Part shown: one piece after another, positions 1 to 6,740 of the stretch | How the letters are laid out: every line of letters begins with the position of its first letter | Numbering within the stretch: the stretch's first letter is position 1 | NCBI GenBank assembly: GCA_003141795.1 | Contig: PLNO01000187.1 | Coordinates: 1 to 10,468 of the forward strand | Source of the DNA: Spirochaetaceae bacterium | Lineage (GTDB): Bacteria > Spirochaetota > Spirochaetia > SZUA-6 > Fen-1364 | DNA length: 10,468 nt | Direction of reading: 5' to 3' | Translations under genes and position numbers: made by a program | Notes under the pieces: model-generated | Database searches by the model: none | The model's input: the letters and a program-made list of their open reading frames with translations, nothing else | What the model was told of the DNA's origin: nothing

Positions 1-393
1 GCGGACGACTACCTCGTGAAGCCCTTCGAGACGGAGGAGCTCGTTGCCCGGGTGCGTGCGCTCCTGCGGCGCTACAGGATCGCCGAGTCTCAGACGGTGC
101 AGGTGGGGAGGATCGTCCTGGACGGGCGGGAGCACCGCGTGATCTCAGGCGATGAGCGCATGGACATACCCCTCAAGGAGTTCGAGCTCCTCTTCAAGCT
201 GGCCGGCAGCCCGGGCACGACCTTCACGCGCGACAGGATCATCGAGGACGTCTGGGGAATGGATTTCGACGGGAACGAGAGGACGGTGGACGTCCACATC
301 AACCGGCTGCGGGAGCGTTTTCCCGAGGAGCGGTTCGGCTTCAGGATCACCACGATCCGCGGCCTGGGCTACCGCCTGGAGGATACCCCATGA
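1..393 (+). CDS. OmpR/PhoB-family response regulator, C-terminal part (5' end outside window)
   Basis: This is the DNA-binding output half of a two-component response regulator. The frame is open from base 1 and begins ADDYLVKPF, the end of a receiver domain with its conserved lysine (KPF). The internal GTG at 16 is therefore not the start. The phospho-accepting Asp lies upstream of the window. After a short linker (RVRALLRRY) comes a winged-helix effector domain with typical PhoB-type landmarks: LKEFELLFKLA, TRDRIIEDVWG, RTVDVHINRLRERF and the terminal ITTIRGLGYRLE. The gene ends in ATGA, overlapping the downstream kinase by 4 bases, so the two are co-transcribed partners. When phosphorylated by that kinase it probably binds direct repeats near target promoters. 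The targets cannot be read from this window. Family assignment is secure; a named orthologue is not. Confidence 0.93.
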   Translation, partial: ADDYLVKPFETEELVARVRALLRRYRIAESQTVQVGRIVLDGREHRVISGDERMDIPLKEFELLFKLAGSPGTTFTRDRIIEDVWGMDFDGNERTVDVHINRLRERFPEERFGFRITTIRGLGYRLEDTP

Positions 394-1493
394 AGCCCTT
401 GCTGAAGCTGTCCGCCAAGGCACGGAGCCGGCTCCTCGTCGCGCGCGGCATCACCCTTGCGACGGTGGCGTTCACGGGGTGCTATGCACTGGCGTACTGG
501 ATCGTCGAGCTCATCTGGCGGAGAGGCTCTCTCACCTGGGGAGCTTTCGGATGGAGCGTGTCCGTCAATTTCCTTTCCCTTCTCTTTTTCAGCGGCGCGG
601 CTGCCCTTTCCTCCAAGCTGATCGGCGGGAAGCGGGACAACCTCTTCACCACGCTGGCCGACGCCATGCGACGGATCGCCCGGGGGGACTTCGACGTCTC
701 TTTGCCCGTCGGCGAGCACGACAAGGACAACCTGATGGGCCAGATGGTGAGCGGGCTCAACGAGATGGCGGAGTCCCTGAAGAAGATGGAGGCCATGCGG
801 CAGGAGTTCGTCTCCGACGTGTCGCACGAGATCCAGTCCCCGCTCACCTCCATTGCCGGATTCGCCCGTGCCCTGAAGGACGAGGGCTTGAGCGCCACGC
901 AGCGCGACCACTACCTCGACATCATCGAGAGCGAGAGCCGCCGCCTCTCCCGCCTCAGCGACAGCCTCTTGCGCCTGAGCGCGCTGGACTCGCGCACGGC
1001 GGCCATCGACGCCAAACCGTGCAGGCTGGACGCGCAGCTGCGGAGCGTCGTGCTCATGCACGAGCCGCAGTGGGTGGCGAAAAATCTACAGGTAACGGTC
1101 GACTTATCCGAGGTCTCCGTCGTTGCCGACGAATCGATGCTCGGGCAGGTGTGGACGAACCTCGTGCACAACGCCGTCAAGTTCACTCCGGCGGACGGCT
1201 GCATCGGGATCAGCCTCACCGCGACTGGGGACCAGGCGGTGGTTCGGGTGAGCGACTCAGGGCTGGGGATCGCCCCCGAGGACCTGCCGCTCGTGTTCGA
1301 CCGGTTTTTCAAGGCGGACACGTCGCGGACCAGCGGCACGGGGGGCAACGGCCTGGGGCTCTCCATTGCGCAGAGGATCATCACGCTCCACGGGGGAACG
1401 ATCCACGCGGAGAGCGCGGGGCTCGGCAAGGGCTCCACGTTTACGGTGCGCTTACCCCTCACCCCACTGCCCGAGAGGCGACCTGGATCGTGA
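390..1493 (+). CDS. Two-component sensor histidine kinase, minimal/intramembrane-sensing type
   Basis: This 367-aa membrane histidine kinase is the partner of the preceding regulator. Helix 1 spans about residues 20-43 and helix 2 about 53-75, with only some 10 residues (RRGSLTWGA) between them, so there is no extracytoplasmic sensor domain. A HAMP-like linker follows (about 76-130). The dimerisation H-box is DVSHEIQSPLTSI, with phospho-acceptor His146. The ATPase domain has an N-box (NLVHNAVKF, Asn261), G1 box DSGLG (289-293), F-box FDRFF (303-307) and G2 box GNGLG (319-323), so all catalytic elements are present. The start is supported by GGAGGA at 378-383, six bases upstream. Kinases with this layout often sense membrane stress or work with a membrane partner; no such partner gene is in the window. 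The last 35 bases overlap the convergent GH31 gene. Confidence 0.93.
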   Translation: MKPLLKLSAKARSRLLVARGITLATVAFTGCYALAYWIVELIWRRGSLTWGAFGWSVSVNFLSLLFFSGAAALSSKLIGGKRDNLFTTLADAMRRIARGDFDVSLPVGEHDKDNLMGQMVSGLNEMAESLKKMEAMRQEFVSDVSHEIQSPLTSIAGFARALKDEGLSATQRDHYLDIIESESRRLSRLSDSLLRLSALDSRTAAIDAKPCRLDAQLRSVVLMHEPQWVAKNLQVTVDLSEVSVVADESMLGQVWTNLVHNAVKFTPADGCIGISLTATGDQAVVRVSDSGLGIAPEDLPLVFDRFFKADTSRTSGTGGNGLGLSIAQRIITLHGGTIHAESAGLGKGSTFTVRLPLTPLPERRPGS

Positions 1494-3882
1494 CCCGGGC
1501 CGGCGCTCGTCCCGCCACGGTGACGCGCGCATCGGCGAATCCGTGAAGGACGACGGTGAGCTCGTTCTGGGGCCAGGGGAAGTCCCCCTCCGACCACCAC
1601 GTGAGCTCGTGCCCGCCGGGGCGCGCGGGGGTGATACGGAAATGATCCACGCGATGGGCTCCGAAACCGTCGCCGTCGTCGGTGTAGAGGACCCCGTCAC
1701 TGGCCGCGACGCCGCTCGCGGCGTCACCGTCGGGAGCGTAGGCGTGCAGAACGATCGCACCCGCCTCCTGCATGGGGATGATGCTCCCCCCGCGCGCGAA
1801 AACGGGCACCGCGGCAAGGGGCGCCGGCACTTCCACGGCCGCAGACCCCCGCAGGGCTGAATCGCCCGTGAGGGAACGCCAGACCCCGGAGGGCAGAACC
1901 ACTGACCGTGCGACTGCCCCTTCGGTGACAACGGGAGCCACGAGGAGATCGCTTCCCAAGAGGAACTCGTCATCGATTGACCGCAGGTCCCTGCGTTCAG
2001 GCTCCGACCAGAAAAGCGGGCGCACGAGCGGCTGCCCGCTCATCGATGCCTGCCATGCCAGCGTGTACCAGTAGGGGAGGAGTCTGACACGCGCCTCCAT
2101 GCACGCCCTCACCGCGGAAAGTGCCTCCTCACCGAAGCTCCACGGCTCGCGATCGGGCAGGCCGACGGCCCTATGCGCGCGGAAGAAGGGGAGGAACGAC
2201 CCGAGCTGGAACCAGCGGACGAACAGCTCAGGGCTGGGAGACCCGGCGAAGCCGCCGATGTCGGGACCCGTATAGGGCATTCCGCAGAGGCTCAACCCCA
2301 TTGCGGAGGCAGGGGTCATTGCGAGGGCTCCCCACGTGGTGTCGGTGTCCCCGGTCCACGACCACGACCAGCGCTGCATCCCCACCCAGCCGGATCGGGA
2401 CACGATGAAGGGCCTCATCCGTGGCCGAAGGCCGCGAAGTCCCTCGTATCCCGCCCTGTTCATCAGCATTCCGTAGACATTGTGCGCTTCACGATGGTCT
2501 CCGCCCCGGCCCTCCAGATCGTGGCGGACGCAGAGGGGGAACGTCGGAGAGCCCCATGCCGAAAACGACGCGGGCTCGTTCATATCGTGCCAGAAGCCGT
2601 CGAAGCCCCGTGAGAGCTCACCCTCGTACTGACGACCCCACCAGGCGCGCGCGGCGGGGCTGGTGTAGTCGGTGAAAACGGAGTGCCCCGGCCATACGAC
2701 TCCCCTGAAGGTGCTGCCGTCCGGCAGGGAGCAGAACGTGCCTTCCTTTTTTCCCTCCGCATACAGGGGGAACGACGCATCGATTTTCACGCCCGGATCG
2801 ACGATGGCGACGAGGCGCGCACCTGCCGCGTGCAGCTCAGCGGAGAAATCGGCGAGGCCGCCAAAAGTCGATGCGTCGGAGGTGAGCGTCCGGAACCCGC
2901 GCATGTGGTCGATGTCCAGGTGCAGAACGCCGAGGGGAAGCCCGCGCTCCTGGAAGCCCAGGAAAACGCGGCGCGCCTCGGCGAGAGTATCGAACCCCCA
3001 CCGGGAATGTTGATACCCGAATGCCCAGCGCGGGGGCAGCGGAGGCCGGCCGGTCAGCTCCGTGAAACGGTTGAGGATCGATGCAGGCGTTCCCGCGGCG
3101 ACGTAGGTGCGGCAGGGTCCGCCGGTGAAGCTCACCGCAGCGTCGGATCCCAGCGTGAGGGAACCGTCGAACGTCGTGTCGTGGAAGACGAGAACGCACT
3201 CCGTGTCCCGCAAGGAGAGGTACACGGGCATGCAGATATAGAGGGGGTCGGCGCCGGGACCGTAGGCGCCGCCGGGGTCCCGGTTCCAGAACCGATATGT
3301 CACCGGGGACCCCGCGGCCCCTTCCTGTCGGTCGAAGCCTGGCCTGCGCCTGTCCAGCGGCGCGGCGCGCGTTCCCAGCCCGTAGATGTGCTCCTCCGCC
3401 GTGAGGGACGAGCTCTGCGTCCACCCCTCTCCTTTGCGCACCGGCGGCTGTTCCTCCCGCAGGAGCCGGCCCGAAGCCGTGAAGTATCGCAGGATCCCGG
3501 CCGCGGAAACGCGCAGCTCGAGCTCCCCGCTCTTCAGGCTCCAGCCGTCGTCGGAGCGGGTGAGCTCTGCATCCACGAGCGGCCATTCGCTTTGTGCCAC
3601 GGCGAAGGAGGGGAGCATTCCTGCGCCGTTCCATCCGGCAAAGAGGAGATCCGGCGCGAGAAACCGCACCTCGAGCTCTGCTGCGGCGAAACGAAAGCGC
3701 GCACCACCGGGTGCAGGCTCTGCGGATTCAAGGGCGCCGGCCGGCCTCGGTGTTGCATCCGCAGCCGGGAACGGGAAGCGCGCATCGATGGCATCGCGCC
3801 TGCGCGAGTATCCGATGGAGCGCGCGACGTTCGCGAAGCTGATGAGGCGCGCGCTTCTCAGCTGCTCACGGAGGGATTTCAT
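1459..3882 (-). CDS. Glycoside hydrolase family 31 (alpha-glucosidase type), cytosolic
   Basis: An 807-aa retaining GH31 enzyme that would release the terminal alpha-linked sugar (glucose, or possibly xylose) from oligosaccharides. Residues about 60-270 form the N-terminal beta domain, with HIYGLGTRAAPLDRR in the usual place. The (beta/alpha)8 barrel follows, with RWAFGYQHSRWGF and LHLDIDHMRGF. The nucleophile is Asp433 in FWHDMNEPASF, the family signature. The acid/base is Asp512 in WTGDTDTTW, where the usual Ser of GDxxSxW is Thr. GMPYTGPDIGGF and the C-terminal beta domains (LLGSDLLVAPVV) complete it. Length is normal and no signal peptide is seen. The ATG at 3882 was chosen because it overlaps the DinB stop (ATGA) and has AAGG seven bases upstream; the frame stays open further up but only inside the DinB gene. 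It is the last gene of a three-gene operon. Substrate is not determined. Confidence 0.92.
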   Translation of the reverse strand: MKSLREQLRSARLISFANVARSIGYSRRRDAIDARFPFPAADATPRPAGALESAEPAPGGARFRFAAAELEVRFLAPDLLFAGWNGAGMLPSFAVAQSEWPLVDAELTRSDDGWSLKSGELELRVSAAGILRYFTASGRLLREEQPPVRKGEGWTQSSSLTAEEHIYGLGTRAAPLDRRRPGFDRQEGAAGSPVTYRFWNRDPGGAYGPGADPLYICMPVYLSLRDTECVLVFHDTTFDGSLTLGSDAAVSFTGGPCRTYVAAGTPASILNRFTELTGRPPLPPRWAFGYQHSRWGFDTLAEARRVFLGFQERGLPLGVLHLDIDHMRGFRTLTSDASTFGGLADFSAELHAAGARLVAIVDPGVKIDASFPLYAEGKKEGTFCSLPDGSTFRGVVWPGHSVFTDYTSPAARAWWGRQYEGELSRGFDGFWHDMNEPASFSAWGSPTFPLCVRHDLEGRGGDHREAHNVYGMLMNRAGYEGLRGLRPRMRPFIVSRSGWVGMQRWSWSWTGDTDTTWGALAMTPASAMGLSLCGMPYTGPDIGGFAGSPSPELFVRWFQLGSFLPFFRAHRAVGLPDREPWSFGEEALSAVRACMEARVRLLPYWYTLAWQASMSGQPLVRPLFWSEPERRDLRSIDDEFLLGSDLLVAPVVTEGAVARSVVLPSGVWRSLTGDSALRGSAAVEVPAPLAAVPVFARGGSIIPMQEAGAIVLHAYAPDGDAASGVAASDGVLYTDDGDGFGAHRVDHFRITPARPGGHELTWWSEGDFPWPQNELTVVLHGFADARVTVAGRAPARVTIQVASRAVG

Positions 3883-4313
3883 GCCAGAGCCTTGCCGATC
3901 TGCTCGATGTGGTGCTGCCGATGATCCGCCCGGTTGAGACGAACCGGCTTGCCTTCCGCTTCCACCCGGGCGAGGAACGCCGGGTCCAGGGAGTCGATCT
4001 CCGCGTCGATGGCCCGGGCGCACTCCAGGACCAGTCGGCTGATGACGCCTGCGGGCAGAGCGCAGACGATCGGCTTCATTGCATCGTTGACCACGTCGAC
4101 GTCGACAGAGGTCGGAGAGATGCCCTGCGCTTTCCATTTCTTCAGCAGCACGAGGGCCCGCTGGTCCCAGAAGGCTATGTGCCCGAGCAGCCCGGCCACG
4201 GTCCAGCCATGACCGCCGGCGGGCCGTGCGGCGTCGGCGTCGGAGAGCTTCTCCGCGATGCGCGCGAGCGCGTCGCGCCACACTCGATTCTGCTCCGTGT
4301 ATGCATTGCTCAT
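3879..4313 (-). CDS. DinB/YfiT-fold putative metal-dependent protein
   Basis: A 144-aa protein of the DinB-like four-helix-bundle superfamily, which includes bacillithiol/mycothiol S-transferases, maleylpyruvate-isomerase-like proteins and many of unknown role. The metal triad appears intact: His45 in WTVAGLLGHIAFWDQ, and His131 and His135 in the terminal HRQHH, an HxxxH pair. The spacing and the H-x-AFWDQR context are typical of the family. The gene is locked between two carbohydrate enzymes: its ATG overlaps the GH94 stop and its TGA overlaps the GH31 ATG, each by 4 bases. GGAGG at 4324-4328 (minus strand), 10 bases before the ATG, could serve as its ribosome site. The context suggests a job linked to the same sugar substrate or to detoxification of a by-product, but this is inference. 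The fold assignment is firm; the reaction is unknown. Confidence 0.85.
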   Translation of the reverse strand: MSNAYTEQNRVWRDALARIAEKLSDADAARPAGGHGWTVAGLLGHIAFWDQRALVLLKKWKAQGISPTSVDVDVVNDAMKPIVCALPAGVISRLVLECARAIDAEIDSLDPAFLARVEAEGKPVRLNRADHRQHHIEQIGKALA

Positions 4314-6655
4314 CCCAGTACGACCTCCACGTCGTGCGCCGCCCCGTCACCGAACAACGGCGCGATGTTTCCCGCGATCTCCCGACCGTCGACGGTCATG
4401 GACGATACGCCCTTGCTCACCCCCCGAGGGTTGTTTACCGAGATCCTGTACGTGTCGCCGCGGAAGACCCGCGTGACGGAAAAGCCCTTCCAGGCTTTCG
4501 GGATGCAGGGGTCAACCCGCAGCCCGTCCATTTCCGGCCTCACCCCCAGGATGTACTGGGAGACGGCCACGAAGTTCCACGACGCGGTGCCGGTGAGCCA
4601 CGAGTTTTTCCCCTGGCCGAAGTCCTTGTGCTCCCTGCCGGCGATCATCTGCGCGTACACGTACGGCTCCGTCCAGCGGACCTCCGCGTGGTCATTGCTC
4701 GCCGGGGGAAGAATGGCCTTGTAGTAGTCGAAGGCGGAGTCTCCGCGGCCGAGCATCGTCTCCGCGATCATGGCCCACGGGTTTGTGTGGCAGAAGATGG
4801 CTGCATTCTCCTTCAGTCCCTTGGGGAACACGGAGACGTAGCCGAGCTCGGGGTGGTAGCGGGAGTAGGCAGGCCAGAACAGCACGATGCCGTGACGGGT
4901 GGCCAGATGCTTGCTGACACTGTCCATGCAGCGTCGGGCCTTCTCGGGGTCTGCGGCCCCCGAGAGGACCGCCCAGGTCTGGCTCTCCAGCCACAACCGT
5001 CCCTCTTCGGTCTTCGCCGTGCCGACGGGATTTCCGGCGTCGTCGAACGCCCGCAGGAACCAATCACCGTCCCAGCAGTCGGCGTTGATCCGGGCGCTCA
5101 TCTCCTTCGCCGCCCTGCGGTAGGAGGCAGCGTCGGCGGGTGCGTCCCTCCGTTCGGAGAGCTCTGCCATCAGCCCCGCCGCCATGACGTACATCTCCGC
5201 GATCATGACGGAAGAGGCCGTGCCGTTGGGGCCGCGGAGGTTGAGGCAGTCGTTCCAGTCCGCGTTCTCGATCTTCGGCAGACCGTGCCATCCGGTGTTC
5301 GTCGCCGAATAGTCGAGTGCCTTCTGTAAATGATCGTACATGTTTCCCGTGCTTCCATCGTTGTAGGGGACGGGCATTTCCAGAAAGGCGATGTCGCCGG
5401 ACTCCCTGACGTAGTGGGACACGGCGATCACGAGCCACAGGTGGTCGTCTCCGAAGCCCTCGCCGCTGCCTTTCTTCGTGAGCGGGGAGTACTGGTGGCT
5501 GGCCCTGCCGTCGGGAAACTGCGTTGCCGCGATGTCCAGGAGGCGCTCCCGCGCCTTGCCCGGGATCTGGTGGGCGAAACCGAGGACGTCCTGGTTGGAA
5601 TCCCTGAATCCCATCCCCCTGCCGATCCCCGACTCGAAGTAGGAGGCGGAGCGCGACCAGTTGAACGTCGTGCGGCACTGGTACTGGTTCCAGATGTTGA
5701 CCATGGAGTTCACCGCAGGGTCGGGGGTGTCAGTAGAGTAGCGGCAGAGCGTTTCGTCCCAGTAGGAGCGAAGCGCCCGCAGCTCCCCGTCCACCGCCTT
5801 CCCGGAGCGATACTTCCTCAGATGCCGCGCCTCGTCGCCCAGCGTCTCCCCGTAGCCGAGGATGAAGACGACCTCCTCCTCAGCGCCCGGCGGGAGCTCC
5901 ACGTCCACGTGCAGCCCCGCGAACGGGGCCCAGCCCACGGCCAGCTCGTTGCTGCAGCGCCCGCGCTCCACGGCCACGGGGTTCGATTCCGACCTGTACG
6001 GTCCGACGAACGCGTGTCTGACGCCATCGTAGGAGCTCACCTTCCTGTTGGACCAGAACCACGCGTAGCAGGGCTGGTGCGCGTGGTGGTTGGTGAGGTG
6101 GTAGATGGCGTTTCCCTTGAACCGTGTCTGCCCGATGTTGAGGTTGTACTGGAAGTCGGTCATGTCGTTCACAGCGTCCCAGAGGCAGAACTCGACGTAG
6201 GTGAAGAGGCTGAGGCTCCTCTTCCTGCGCGTCGCGTTTTTTACCTTCAACCGCCAGATCTCCAGGTTCTCCCCGAGGGGCACGAGGTATGTCGTTTCCG
6301 TGCGGATTCCCGCATAGGCGGAGGAGATGCTCGTGTAGCTGAGCCCGTGCCGGCACTCGTACTCGTAGCTCTTCAGGTCCTTCAGCACCGGCTGCCAGGA
6401 GGCCGACCAGTAGTCCCCGCTTCCGTTGTCCCTGACGTAGATGTAGCGGCCCGGCCTGTCGGTGGGCACGTTGTTGTAGCGGTAGCGGAGGATGCGCCGC
6501 TCCCGCGCATCCTTGTAGAAGCTGTAGCCGCCCGCGGTGTTGGAGATGAGGGCGCAGTACTCGTTCACGCCCAGGTAGTTGATCCACGGCAGGGGCGTGT
6601 CGGGCCGGGTGATGACGTATTCGCGCCTCTCGTCGTCGAAGCGCCCATAGTTCAT
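4310..6655 (-). CDS. GH94 glycoside phosphorylase, cellobiose/chitobiose phosphorylase type
   Basis: A 781-aa inverting phosphorylase that would split a beta-linked disaccharide with phosphate into alpha-sugar-1-phosphate and a free sugar, saving one ATP per bond. The N-terminal beta-sandwich starts MNYGRFDDERREYVITRP and carries INYLG, ISNTAGGYSFYKDA and RYRYNNVP. The (alpha/alpha)6 catalytic domain carries WNQYQC, SRSASYFESGIGRGMGFRDS and GLPKIENADWNDCLNL; the general acid Asp lies in ADWND (Asp466/Asp469). The phosphate-site segments KENAAIFCHTNPW and SWLTGTASWNF are present, as is IDPCIPKAW near the C-terminus (here VDPCIPKAW). The ATG at 6655 was preferred to upstream in-frame starts because the family begins exactly here and AGGGGAG precedes it. 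Overall it is closest to cellobiose phosphorylases, but several blocks resemble chitobiose phosphorylase, so the sugar specificity is open. First gene of its operon; cytosolic. Confidence 0.93.
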   Translation of the reverse strand: MNYGRFDDERREYVITRPDTPLPWINYLGVNEYCALISNTAGGYSFYKDARERRILRYRYNNVPTDRPGRYIYVRDNGSGDYWSASWQPVLKDLKSYEYECRHGLSYTSISSAYAGIRTETTYLVPLGENLEIWRLKVKNATRRKRSLSLFTYVEFCLWDAVNDMTDFQYNLNIGQTRFKGNAIYHLTNHHAHQPCYAWFWSNRKVSSYDGVRHAFVGPYRSESNPVAVERGRCSNELAVGWAPFAGLHVDVELPPGAEEEVVFILGYGETLGDEARHLRKYRSGKAVDGELRALRSYWDETLCRYSTDTPDPAVNSMVNIWNQYQCRTTFNWSRSASYFESGIGRGMGFRDSNQDVLGFAHQIPGKARERLLDIAATQFPDGRASHQYSPLTKKGSGEGFGDDHLWLVIAVSHYVRESGDIAFLEMPVPYNDGSTGNMYDHLQKALDYSATNTGWHGLPKIENADWNDCLNLRGPNGTASSVMIAEMYVMAAGLMAELSERRDAPADAASYRRAAKEMSARINADCWDGDWFLRAFDDAGNPVGTAKTEEGRLWLESQTWAVLSGAADPEKARRCMDSVSKHLATRHGIVLFWPAYSRYHPELGYVSVFPKGLKENAAIFCHTNPWAMIAETMLGRGDSAFDYYKAILPPASNDHAEVRWTEPYVYAQMIAGREHKDFGQGKNSWLTGTASWNFVAVSQYILGVRPEMDGLRVDPCIPKAWKGFSVTRVFRGDTYRISVNNPRGVSKGVSSMTVDGREIAGNIAPLFGDGAAHDVEVVLG

Positions 6656-6666
6656 TTCTGCACGTT

Positions 6667-6673
6667 CTCCCCT
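6667..6673 (-). promoter_or_regulatory. Ribosome binding site of the GH94 gene
   Basis: On the minus strand AGGGGAG lies 11 bases before the ATG at 6655. The spacing is slightly long, but the site decides against longer in-frame starts further upstream, whose extra residues do not belong to the family. Confidence 0.55.
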
Positions 6674-6677
6674 GCAG

Positions 6678-6707
6678 ATCATAGAGCGTGCCGAACGCCC
6701 CCTGCAA
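6678..6707 (-). promoter_or_regulatory. Candidate promoter of the GH94-DinB-GH31 operon
   Basis: On the minus strand TTGCAG (6702-6707) is followed after 18 bases by TATGAT (6678-6683). The -10 matches five of six consensus bases; the -35 matches only TTG. Transcription would start about 15-20 bases before the GH94 ATG, just ahead of the ribosome site. It lies just downstream of the hairpin that follows the aldo/keto reductase gene. Found by eye in a GC-rich background, so tentative. Confidence 0.35.
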
Positions 6708-6712
6708 GGGAG

Positions 6713-6729
6713 GCCCCGCATTACGGGGC
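6713..6729 (-). terminator. G+C hairpin after the aldo/keto reductase gene
   Basis: GCCCCG (6713-6718) and CGGGGC (6724-6729) form a perfect 6-bp inverted repeat around a 5-base loop. It sits 12 bases beyond the aldo/keto reductase stop on the minus strand. No T run follows, so if it stops transcription it is not a classical intrinsic terminator. It could instead be a processing or mRNA-stability stem separating the reductase transcript from the GH94 operon. Confidence 0.4.
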
Positions 6730-6740
6730 GGGAGTCAGGG

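Noticed and set aside
152..1546. 464-aa open frame on the + strand across the regulator and kinase
   Set aside because: It is out of frame with two clearly recognisable genes and encodes low-complexity Arg/Ala/Pro/Gly-rich sequence, as expected for a shadow frame in GC-rich DNA.
2683..3924. 413-aa open frame on the + strand opposite GH31 and DinB
   Set aside because: Shadow of the GH31 codons; no recognisable domain and a biased composition.
3883..4350. N-terminal extension of the GH31 frame to 4350
   Set aside because: The extension is entirely within the DinB gene in another frame and is Arg/Gly-rich. The ATG at 3882 forms the operon-type ATGA junction.
6656..6721. 22-residue N-terminal extension of the GH94 protein
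   Set aside because: It would cover the putative -10 box and ribosome site, and the family normally begins at the MNYGRFDD position.
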